In this document: piece by piece, positions 1-5,876 of the stretch
How positions within the stretch are numbered: position 1 is the stretch's first letter
Layout of the letters: each line of letters starts with the position of its first letter
DNA from: Verrucomicrobiota bacterium
GTDB lineage: Bacteria; Verrucomicrobiota; Verrucomicrobiae; Limisphaerales; UBA11358
Reading direction: 5' to 3'
Length of the DNA: 5,876 bases
Assembly (NCBI GenBank): GCA_014860005.1
Contig: JACZKP010000049.1
Location: forward strand, 1 to 5,876
Notes under the pieces: model-generated
What the model was told of the DNA's origin: nothing
Databases searched by the model: none
Seen by the model: only the letters and a program-made list of their open reading frames with translations
Made by a program: the position numbers and the translations under genes

Positions 1-1
1 C

Positions 2-3000
2 CCGCCAACACCCGCGACCTACGGCACGAACCTCCTGCTCAGTATTACCAACGCCTGGAAATATCACGCCCTGGGCGTGAACCTTGGCAACACGTGGCGC
101 GGTTCGGGCTACAACGACAGCGCCTGGCCGTCCGGGCAGGCGTTGTTCTACAACACCACCTCCGTCCTGCCCGCGCCGAAGAACACCGAACTGCCGCTCA
201 TTGATTCCGGCGGCACGCGCATCATCACCTGGTATTTCCGCACGCCGTTCACCTGGGCCGGCTCATCGGGCAACGCGGAGTTGGTGTTTAACTCAATCGT
301 TGACGATGGCGCGGTTTATTATTTGAACGGCGTCGAGATTCATCGGCAAAACATGCCGGCGGGCACGATCCAGTATTCGACCCTGGCCAGTGCGGGTGTG
401 GCGACCCCGGCTTACAGCGGGCCATTCGCGGTGACCGTGACCAACCTGCTTACCGGCGCCAACCTCCTGGCCGTGGAAGTGCATCAGTTCACCACCAACC
501 CCATCGCGGCGGACATGGCGTTCGGCGTGGAGGTGTTCACGTTGGGACAATTGAATCCCGGACTGCCGGTTCGCCGGGCGCCGGACTCGTGGGTGGAGTT
601 GTTCAATCGGAGCACAAATGCCGTGGACCTCACCGGCTGGCGATTGGACGAGGGCATTGATTTTCGTTTTGCATCGGGGACAACGATTCCTGCGGGCGGT
701 TATCTGGTCGTCGCCAAGGACGTGGGCTACATGCAGTCCAATTATCCCGGCGTCAACGTCGTCGGCCCGTTCAACAACCAGCTCTCCCGCAGCAGTGATT
801 ACCTTGTGTTGAAGGATGCCGCCAACAACCCGGCAGATGAAGTGCGTTATTTCGATGGCGGACGCTGGGCGGCCATGGCGGATGGCGGCGGCAGCAGTCT
901 GGAATTGCGCGATCCTTGGGCCGACAACGCGCGCGCCGAGGTCTGGGCTGCAAGCGATGAATCGGGCCGCTCCGGCTGGAGCAATTACACCTATCGCGCC
1001 GTCGCGCAGAACGTGCTCGGCCCAACAATTTGGCGGGAGTTCGTGCTCGGCCTGCTCGATGCCGGCGAATGTTTGATTGATGATCTGAGCGTCATCGAGT
1101 CCCCGGACACCGCGCCGGTGGAGATGCTGCAAAACGGTTCCTTTGAAACGGGGCTGACGGCCTGGCGCAAACTCGGGACACACGGGGACAGTCGCATCAT
1201 CGTGGATCCGGATGATCCGGGAAATCAAGTTCTGCATCTCGTGGCCACCGGGCCCACCGGCCACATGCACAATCATCTGGAAACCACCCTCGCCGACGGT
1301 CGCGCGGTGGTGGATGGACGGGTTTACGAGATTTCCTTCCGCGCCAAATGGCTGGCCGGCAACAACCGCCTCAACACCCGGCTCTACTTCAATCGCGTCG
1401 CGCGCACCACCGCCCTGCATAAACCGCCCCTGCGCGGCACCCCCGGCGCCGTGAACTCGACCGTCATCGGCAACCTCGGACCCACGTTCGATGGCTTCCA
1501 GCACAGCCCGGTGGTGCCGCAGCCGAATCAACCGATCGCGGTGAGCGTGAACGCGAGCGACCCGCAAAGCGTGAATACCGTCACGTTGCACTGGTCTGCC
1601 AACGGCGGGGCCTGGCAAAGCGCCCCGATGACGCCGAGCGCCGCTGCCGCGCCGCCGGGCTACGTGAATTATTCCGCCACAGTCGCCGGTCAGTCAGCCG
1701 GTACGCTGGTTCAGTTTTATGTTCAAGCCACCGATGGCTTGGGCACGGGCGCCACCTTTCCCGCCCGCGGCACCAACTCGCGCGCCTTTTTCAAGGTGGA
1801 CGAAGGCAAGCCGCTCATGACCCAGTTGCATCGCTTCAACCTGTTGATGTCCACCGCCGACGCGAATCTGCTTCACGCGCCCACCAACGTCATGAGCAAC
1901 GACCGGCTCGGGGTGACGGTCGTGTATAACGAGCGCGAAGTGTTCTATGACGTGGGCGTGCATCTCCAGGGCAGCCAACGGGGGCGCAACGCCTCCTCGC
2001 GCGTGGGCTTCACGATCCGGTTCAACGAGGATCAGCTTTTCCGCGGCGTGCAGAAGGGCATCAACCTCGACCGCTCCGGCGGCTACTCCGGCAATGGCGG
2101 CCGGCACGATGAAATTCTGCTCTGGCACGCCGTCAACCACGCCGGAGGTGGAGTCCTGGGTTTGGAATGTGACCTGGTACAGGTTTTCGCCCCGCGTAGC
2201 GTGGAGGACAGCACGGCCTTGATGCGCCTGGCTGCCTTCGACAATGATTATTTCGACGGCCAGTTCCCGGACGGTGGTGACGGCCAGCGTTACATGCTGG
2301 AATTGATTTATTATCCGACCACGACGCTGACCGGCGATCCGCAATCGCCCAAACTACCGCAGCCGGATGACGTGTTGAACGTGGAGATTCAGAACCGGGG
2401 CAGCGACAAGGAGATTTACCGCTGGAACTTTGAACAGGAGAACCACGCAGACCTGGACGATTACAGCCAGCTCGTGACGCTTAACCAGACGTTCAGCCTC
2501 ACCGGCGCGGCGCTCGACGCGCAAACCCGGCAAATCATGGACGTGGATCAATGGCTGCGCACCCTCGCCTTCAAGGCGTTCACCGGCGACGGCGATACCT
2601 ACACGGCCGGGCTGAATCACAATTGGAAAATCTATTTCCGTCCCGGCGACGGCAAAGCGCTGGGCTTGCTCTGGGACATGGACTTCGCCTATGTGCAACC
2701 CATCAATAGCGGTTTTCCCGGCGGCGGTTCGCCGAACACTTACCGCATCATCACGCTTCCAGACAACCTCCGGCGCTATTACAATCATCTGCTTGATATC
2801 TCGACCACGACGGTCAACGCCAATCATCTCAGTCCGTGGGCGGCGCACTACGCCGGTTTGCTTGGCCAGAACTGGGGCGGCGCGGTGAATTACCTTGCTC
2901 AGCGCGCGAACTACATCCGCAGCACGCTACCGCTCACCACGCCCTTCGCTATCACGAGCAACGGCGGAAACAATTTCGCCACCACCAACGACCATGTTCA

Positions 3001-3907
3001 ATTGGCCGGCACCGCGCCGCTCACGGTGAAGGAAATTGCAGTCAACGGCATGAGCCAGGCCATTACCTGGACCAGCCTGACGAATTGGAACGTGACGGTG
3101 TCCTTGCCGGCGTTCGTCAACGTGCTCGCGTTCCAAGGTGTGGACAATTACGGCACCCCTGTCCCCAACGCCACCGATTCCATCACGGTCACCAACATTG
3201 GCACGCTACCGCCGGGGCCGGTGGTCATCAACGAATGGATGGCGGCCAACGCTGGTCCGGGCGGATTTGCTGATCCGCTCGACGGACTGTTCCAGGATTG
3301 GTTCGAACTGTACAACCCGAATGACGTGTCCGTGAACCTTTCCGGTTTCTACCTTACCGACAATCTGTCGCAGCCAACCAAATGGCAGATCCCCGCCAAC
3401 ACCATCATCGCGTCGCGCGGTTTTCTGCTGGTTTGGGCGGATAACGACGTGCATCAAAACGGACAGGGCAGCCACGGTGATCTTCATGCCAGCTTTGCCT
3501 TGAGCCTCAGCGGGGAAGCCCTGGGACTGTTTGCGCCGGACGGTACGCCGCAGCATCAGGTTGTGTTCGGCCAGCAATTCCAGAACGTCAGCCAGGGGCT
3601 TTTCCCCGACGGAAACACCAACGCAATTTACTTTATGACCAACTGGTCGCCGCGCGCGAGCAATCGCCTCGGCGCTCCGCCCGCCCCGCAGCTTTCCGGG
3701 ATTACGCTGGAGACGAATGGAGCGGTGCAGTTTCAGTCCCAAGTGATTCCCAACCGCACCTATCGCGTCGAGTACAAGGATGACCTGAACGCTCCATCGT
3801 GGCTGCCGCTGGGTGGCACTCGCACGGCGACCGGTTCACAACTGACAGTGAGCGATCCTATCGCTGACCAACCCCAGCGGTTTTATCGGATGATCCTGTT
3901 GCCGTAG
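2..3907 (+). CDS. CotH-kinase-like, lamin-tail multidomain secreted protein (5' end outside window)
   Basis: The frame is open from base 2 to the TAG at 3905-3907. A GTG at 77 is only an internal codon: the 25 codons before it read through and carry the start of a domain (WKYHALGVNLG). Residues below count from 77. In order: a beta-sandwich with DDGAVYYLNGVEIHR and LLAVEVHQ (to about 155); a first lamin-tail domain (about 170-305, WVELFNRSTNAVDLTGW); a carbohydrate-binding-like domain (345-460, NGSFE to GTPGAVNS); a fibronectin-III-like domain (468-572); a CotH-kinase-like core (582-950, with HLQGSQRGR, IYYPTTT, DVDQWLRTLAFKAFTGDGD, HNWKIYFRP and LLWDMDFAY); an Ig-like linker (955-1042); a second lamin-tail domain (1048-1165, VVINEWMAANAG); and a C-terminal beta module (1205-1276). 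CotH of Bacillus is an atypical kinase of spore-coat proteins, and the WDMDFA acidic segment matches its active-site region. The substrate here is unknown. Export is inferred from the extracellular domain types, since the signal peptide would lie upstream. Family assignment is strong; kinase activity is unproven. Confidence 0.93.
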   Translation, partial: PPTPATYGTNLLLSITNAWKYHALGVNLGNTWRGSGYNDSAWPSGQALFYNTTSVLPAPKNTELPLIDSGGTRIITWYFRTPFTWAGSSGNAELVFNSIVDDGAVYYLNGVEIHRQNMPAGTIQYSTLASAGVATPAYSGPFAVTVTNLLTGANLLAVEVHQFTTNPIAADMAFGVEVFTLGQLNPGLPVRRAPDSWVELFNRSTNAVDLTGWRLDEGIDFRFASGTTIPAGGYLVVAKDVGYMQSNYPGVNVVGPFNNQLSRSSDYLVLKDAANNPADEVRYFDGGRWAAMADGGGSSLELRDPWADNARAEVWAASDESGRSGWSNYTYRAVAQNVLGPTIWREFVLGLLDAGECLIDDLSVIESPDTAPVEMLQNGSFETGLTAWRKLGTHGDSRIIVDPDDPGNQVLHLVATGPTGHMHNHLETTLADGRAVVDGRVYEISFRAKWLAGNNRLNTRLYFNRVARTTALHKPPLRGTPGAVNSTVIGNLGPTFDGFQHSPVVPQPNQPIAVSVNASDPQSVNTVTLHWSANGGAWQSAPMTPSAAAAPPGYVNYSATVAGQSAGTLVQFYVQATDGLGTGATFPARGTNSRAFFKVDEGKPLMTQLHRFNLLMSTADANLLHAPTNVMSNDRLGVTVVYNEREVFYDVGVHLQGSQRGRNASSRVGFTIRFNEDQLFRGVQKGINLDRSGGYSGNGGRHDEILLWHAVNHAGGGVLGLECDLVQVFAPRSVEDSTALMRLAAFDNDYFDGQFPDGGDGQRYMLELIYYPTTTLTGDPQSPKLPQPDDVLNVEIQNRGSDKEIYRWNFEQENHADLDDYSQLVTLNQTFSLTGAALDAQTRQIMDVDQWLRTLAFKAFTGDGDTYTAGLNHNWKIYFRPGDGKALGLLWDMDFAYVQPINSGFPGGGSPNTYRIITLPDNLRRYYNHLLDISTTTVNANHLSPWAAHYAGLLGQNWGGAVNYLAQRANYIRSTLPLTTPFAITSNGGNNFATTNDHVQLAGTAPLTVKEIAVNGMSQAITWTSLTNWNVTVSLPAFVNVLAFQGVDNYGTPVPNATDSITVTNIGTLPPGPVVINEWMAANAGPGGFADPLDGLFQDWFELYNPNDVSVNLSGFYLTDNLSQPTKWQIPANTIIASRGFLLVWADNDVHQNGQGSHGDLHASFALSLSGEALGLFAPDGTPQHQVVFGQQFQNVSQGLFPDGNTNAIYFMTNWSPRASNRLGAPPAPQLSGITLETNGAVQFQSQVIPNRTYRVEYKDDLNAPSWLPLGGTRTATGSQLTVSDPIADQPQRFYRMILLP

Positions 3908-3938
3908 AACGAACGGCTCACTTGCCGGATTTACCGGC
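3901..3938. terminator. Two small stem-loops at the convergent gene ends (possible weak bidirectional terminator)
   Basis: The first stem is GCCGT/ACGGC (3901-3905 with 3913-3917), with a 7-nt loop that covers the stop codon of the CotH-like gene. The second is GCCGG/CCGGC (3924-3928 with 3934-3938), with loop ATTTA, inside the last codons of the ceramidase-like gene. Neither is followed by a T-tract on either strand, so they do not meet the usual intrinsic-terminator pattern. They are the only structured elements in the 10-bp gap and its edges. Confidence 0.2.
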
Positions 3939-5435
3939 CGTCACTTCGCGGCAAAGTTCCGCCAGCGCCGCGTGAATGATCCGCCCGGCATCGGGACCGC
4001 AGGAGTTGACTTCACCATAGACGCCGTTGGAATCGTAGAGGAACGGAGGATCAACATCCCAATGGCTTTTGGGAATGAGATAACCCAGTTCATCGTTGGC
4101 CAGGCCAAACACGAATTTCACGCGGCCCGGCATCAACTCGCGCAACGGCGGCACTTCCACCGGCTCGATGTCGAAATCCCCGCCCGGCGGACGCTCGATA
4201 CCCCCGTTGATGATCTCGGGATAAATCTCGCCCGGCACGCAGGCGATGCTCGCCTCGCCGATGCTCAGCAGCGCCACTTCCGTGCGCATCTTTTTCCACC
4301 GCACGTGCCCGCGGTCAATCACGCCCAGGTACGCCGCCGCCAGGAACAGCTTGTTATCAATCGGCATTTCAATCGTCCGGGCGCGGATGCCAATCGGCGC
4401 AAAGTCATAGCGCGCCATATTCGCCTCGTGAAGTGCGGGCAGGATGCGCGCGGCAAGTTGGTGGCCGACCGCGCGCGATTTTTCGTGTGAAGGAGTCTTG
4501 TACTCATGCTGCAAGTAGGGATCGCGCACCGTCACGCTCGGATGCGTGGTTATCAACCCGCCCAACGCGCCGTTGACGTAAAGGTGGATGCCGCCCAGGC
4601 CGGCGGCCAGTTCCCGGCCTTGGTGATGCACGCCGTGTTCCAACGCTTCGCGCAGGAAGCCGCAGAAATCCGCCGTGATCTCTGTGTTCTTGCTCCACGG
4701 CGTTTCCGGGTGATTGGCCCAGCCCACCACTGTACCGATGGTGCTTTCGTTGGTGATGCTGGTGAAGTGCATTACGCGAACGTCCGGATCAAAGACAATC
4801 GGCTTGCGGGTGTCCGCGACCAGTCCGTCTGTGGGCATGGACAGTTCGTGAAGCGCGACGCGTGCGGGTTGCCGCGCGGCCACCGCGTCGCCCAACGCTT
4901 TCGCGGCGGCGGCAATGACCTGCTCGCGATAACGCGGGTCCACCCCCGATTGCAGAGGTTTAGGTCCCCATAATCCCATCAGGTCAGGCGTGGAATGATT
5001 GTGCGTTGATGACACCACCACGTAATCCAGTTCCCAGTCCTCCGCGCAGGTACGGCGCACTGCCACCACGTCATCATGAAAAAAGCCAATGGCGTCCAAG
5101 GCCACCATCCCCAAGCGCGTATGGCCATCATCCACCACGCACGCGATGGCCCATATATCGTCGTGAATGCCGGTGGCCGCCCGATTCTGGCCAAAGCCTG
5201 CCACCCAGACGGGACGCTTGGGGTCGGAAAGGTCCGGATTGATTTTGATGCGGCCAAAACCGACCTGCAAAGGGCGCGGTTCGGCCTGAGCGGTTGCGGC
5301 GTCAATGCTGAGATCAAGCGTGTAACCCGGCACCCGGTCGCGAAAGGCGTAAATCCCGCGCGCGACCACCGCCACGATCAGCAACAGCAGCAGAACTGCC
5401 CCCCAACGAAGAAGCCGTCCCAGAAGTTTTTTCAT
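3918..5435 (-). CDS. Membrane-anchored neutral/alkaline ceramidase-like protein
   Basis: This 505-aa protein begins ATG-AAA-AAA at 5435 with a basic start (MKKLLGRLLRW) and one hydrophobic segment at about residues 12-30. It is probably an uncleaved anchor placing the rest in the periplasm. The body resembles the N-terminal catalytic domain of neutral ceramidases, zinc amidases that split ceramide into sphingosine and fatty acid. Seen motifs are VGFGRIKINPD (58-68), TGIHDDIWAIACVVDD (88-103), SSTHNHSTPD (142-151), GWANHPET (238-245), PGEIYPEI (401-408) and NDELGYLIP (447-455). By comparison with known ceramidases, H145, H242, E403 and Y452 are the likely zinc ligands. The segment that normally reads N-x-G-D-x-S-P-N with the catalytic serine reads NGALGGLITTH here (288-298), with no serine. 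The C-terminal beta domain of full-length ceramidases (roughly 650-780 aa) is also absent. It may therefore hydrolyse a different amide or ester. A weak AGGA lies 11 nt before the start, and the ATG at 5440 meets a stop at once. The gene stands alone. Confidence 0.88.
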   Translation of the reverse strand: MKKLLGRLLRWGAVLLLLLIVAVVARGIYAFRDRVPGYTLDLSIDAATAQAEPRPLQVGFGRIKINPDLSDPKRPVWVAGFGQNRAATGIHDDIWAIACVVDDGHTRLGMVALDAIGFFHDDVVAVRRTCAEDWELDYVVVSSTHNHSTPDLMGLWGPKPLQSGVDPRYREQVIAAAAKALGDAVAARQPARVALHELSMPTDGLVADTRKPIVFDPDVRVMHFTSITNESTIGTVVGWANHPETPWSKNTEITADFCGFLREALEHGVHHQGRELAAGLGGIHLYVNGALGGLITTHPSVTVRDPYLQHEYKTPSHEKSRAVGHQLAARILPALHEANMARYDFAPIGIRARTIEMPIDNKLFLAAAYLGVIDRGHVRWKKMRTEVALLSIGEASIACVPGEIYPEIINGGIERPPGGDFDIEPVEVPPLRELMPGRVKFVFGLANDELGYLIPKSHWDVDPPFLYDSNGVYGEVNSCGPDAGRIIHAALAELCREVTAGKSGK

Positions 5436-5470
5436 TACATTTATGATCCTGCCCGCAAGGTTGGCGGGGA
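5436..5470 (-). promoter_or_regulatory. Short leader with hairpin and weak ribosome binding site
   Basis: On the minus strand the predicted leader folds into a 5-bp stem CCCGC/GCGGG (5468-5464 with 5456-5452) around a 7-nt loop. Just after it comes AGGA (5450-5447), the only Shine-Dalgarno-like stretch, 11 nt before the ATG at 5435. The spacing is slightly long, so initiation is probably modest. No known riboswitch pattern is visible. Confidence 0.35.
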
Positions 5471-5476
5471 CGTGGG

Positions 5477-5505
5477 ATTCTGGCCGGCGCCGGCTTCTGT
5501 GTCAA
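5477..5505 (-). promoter_or_regulatory. Predicted sigma70-type promoter of the ceramidase-like gene
   Basis: Read on the minus strand, a perfect TTGACA -35 box (5505-5500) is followed by a 17-nt spacer and CAGAAT (5482-5477), which matches TATAAT at four of six positions. Transcription would start near 5470, giving a leader of about 35 nt before the ATG at 5435. The spacer contains the perfect 12-bp palindrome GCCGGCGCCGGC (5483-5494), placed where a repressor could block polymerase. A near-palindrome, CCGGGACGTTCCGG (5529-5542), lies upstream of the -35 box. The boxes and spacing are seen directly; promoter activity and any operator role are inferred. Confidence 0.55.
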
Positions 5506-5629
5506 AGCCTCGTCACGGCACAGCGCAACCGGGACGTTCCGGCGGCCTTGAATCCACGACGCCTGCGATAGGAGAATGGGAAAGCGTCAGGGTAATGCCT
5601 CAGTCTTGCCCGGCGAAAACGTTTGTAGC

Positions 5630-5751
5630 GCAGGATTCCATCCTGCTGTATCGCGGATTTTCAATCTGCGGGCGTTCGCAAGCGCCCGCGTTTCCGAGCG
5701 TTTGGCCGATCTGCCGAATGGAATTCGGCGATACAGCAGATTTCCAATCAG
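5630..5751. repeat. Intergenic hairpin array bounded by a 12-bp inverted repeat (likely dispersed repeat element)
   Basis: Several short hairpins are packed into about 120 bp. Hairpin A is GCAGGAT/ATCCTGC with loop TCC (5630-5646). B is CGCGGATT/AATCTGCG with one G-U pair and loop TTC (5652-5670). A central GC stem, GCGGGCGTT with AGCGCCCGC, spans 5668-5689 and shares the right arm of B. C is GCCGAAT/ATTCGGC with loop GGA (5713-5729). D is imperfect, GATT/AATC with loop TCC inside 5737-5751. A and B are joined by TGTAT and C and D by GATACAG, which is the same linker inverted. CTGCTGTATCGC (5643-5654) and GCGATACAGCAG (5728-5739) form a perfect 12-bp inverted repeat that could close the whole element. 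No transposase is nearby. The minus-strand frame reads TDWKSAVSPNSIRQIG, which resembles spurious small proteins I recall from Verrucomicrobiota genomes, so this is probably a multicopy element. The structure is seen directly; copy number is inferred. Confidence 0.7.
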
Positions 5752-5825
5752 TTGTGTTCGGCAGACGAGGTGCTTGGCGGGGAGTCGGAGCATTCGATTC
5801 CTTGGTGCGTGCGTCCCGAGCGGCC

Positions 5826-5862
5826 TTGTGACGTTTTGTAACAATTGTCACACAATTGTAAC
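5826..5862 (+). promoter_or_regulatory. Phased TTGTNAC array, candidate response-regulator (Pho-box-like) operator
   Basis: Four direct heptamers occur at 5826 (TTGTGAC), 5836 (TTGTAAC), 5845 (TTGTCAC) and 5856 (TTGTAAC), at steps of 10, 9 and 11 bp, so all lie on about the same face of the helix. The last pair, TTGTCAC-ACAA-TTGTAAC, has the 7+4 bp layout of the E. coli Pho box (CTGTCAT repeats with a 4-bp gap). The palindrome TTGTACAA follows at 5863-5870. The block is AT-rich in a GC-rich setting, as expected for a promoter. The repeat direction points to a gene starting to the right of the window. Which regulator binds, if any, is inference. Confidence 0.45.
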
Positions 5863-5876
5863 TTGTACAAATTTCG

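Larger units (their letters stand above)
5436..5876. other. 441-bp non-coding region
   Basis: This region holds the leftward promoter and leader (5436-5505), the hairpin array (5630-5751) and the TTGTNAC array (5826-5862). Between them, 5543-5629 and 5752-5825 show no convincing gene, RNA or repeat. Open frames of about 83-85 codons run through it on the minus strand, but their sequence comes from the hairpin array and lacks ribosome binding sites and domain features, so no gene is called. Confidence 0.6.

Noticed and set aside
77..79. GTG at 77 as the true start of the large gene
   Set aside because: The frame stays open to the window edge and the upstream codons form the beginning of the same beta-sandwich domain (WKYHALG). 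There is also no signal peptide after this codon.
293..1618. 441-codon open frame on the minus strand opposite the CotH-like gene
   Set aside because: The opposite strand encodes recognisable domains throughout, and the antisense translation shows no domain, signal or ribosome binding site. Long antisense frames are common in high-GC DNA.
2836..3273. 145-codon plus-strand frame rich in His, Arg and Gly inside the CotH-like gene
   Set aside because: It is a frame-shifted reading of the real gene, whose frame is uninterrupted here and encodes the end of the CotH core and the Ig-like linker.
5630..5751. CRISPR array or tRNA-like structure
   Set aside because: The hairpins have differing stems and there are no identical direct repeats with even spacers. 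No cloverleaf with anticodon and T-loop consensus can be drawn.
5076..5831. 251-codon plus-strand frame running from the ceramidase-like gene into the intergenic region
   Set aside because: Its first half is antisense to a well-supported gene and its second half is the hairpin repeat. The translation has no domain-like composition.
5845..5873. Rightward promoter TTGTCA with 17-nt spacer and CAAATT
   Set aside because: The -10 candidate matches TATAAT at only three of six positions, and the TTGT box is better explained as part of the repeat array. The real -10 box may lie outside the window.

Overview
The window looks like chromosomal DNA from a free-living, high-GC member of Verrucomicrobiota, most likely of the Pedosphaera/Limisphaerales type. 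That placement is an inference from three things. One is a giant secreted-type protein that combines lamin-tail domains with a CotH-kinase-like core and ends in a C-terminal beta module of the 'YRVEYKDDL...W...RFYR' type. Another is a membrane-anchored neutral-ceramidase-fold protein. The third is an intergenic hairpin repeat whose accidental translation gives 'TDWKSAVSPNSIRQIG'-like peptides, which I associate with this phylum. No rRNA or marker gene is present to confirm it.

Layout. Positions 2-3907 (+) hold one very large multidomain CotH/lamin-tail gene whose 5' end lies outside the window. Positions 3918-5435 (-) hold a 505-aa ceramidase-like gene. The two genes converge tail to tail with only 10 bp between their stop codons. 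Positions 5436-5876 are a 441-bp non-coding region with three parts. Next to the ceramidase-like gene is a well-formed sigma70-type promoter reading leftward, with a perfect 12-bp GC palindrome in its spacer. In the middle (5630-5751) is a dense array of short hairpins framed by a 12-bp inverted repeat. At the right edge (5826-5862) is an AT-rich array of four TTGTNAC heptamers at about 10-bp spacing, resembling a response-regulator (Pho-box-like) operator for a gene beyond the window.

The two genes are separately transcribed and the sequence gives no evidence that they share a pathway. Both products are predicted to act at or outside the cytoplasmic membrane. The least explained parts of the window are the intergenic hairpin array and the phased TTGTNAC array. 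The ceramidase-like protein is also unusual: it keeps the expected metal ligands but lacks the usual catalytic serine. There is no CRISPR array, tRNA, rRNA, transposase or recognisable defence system.
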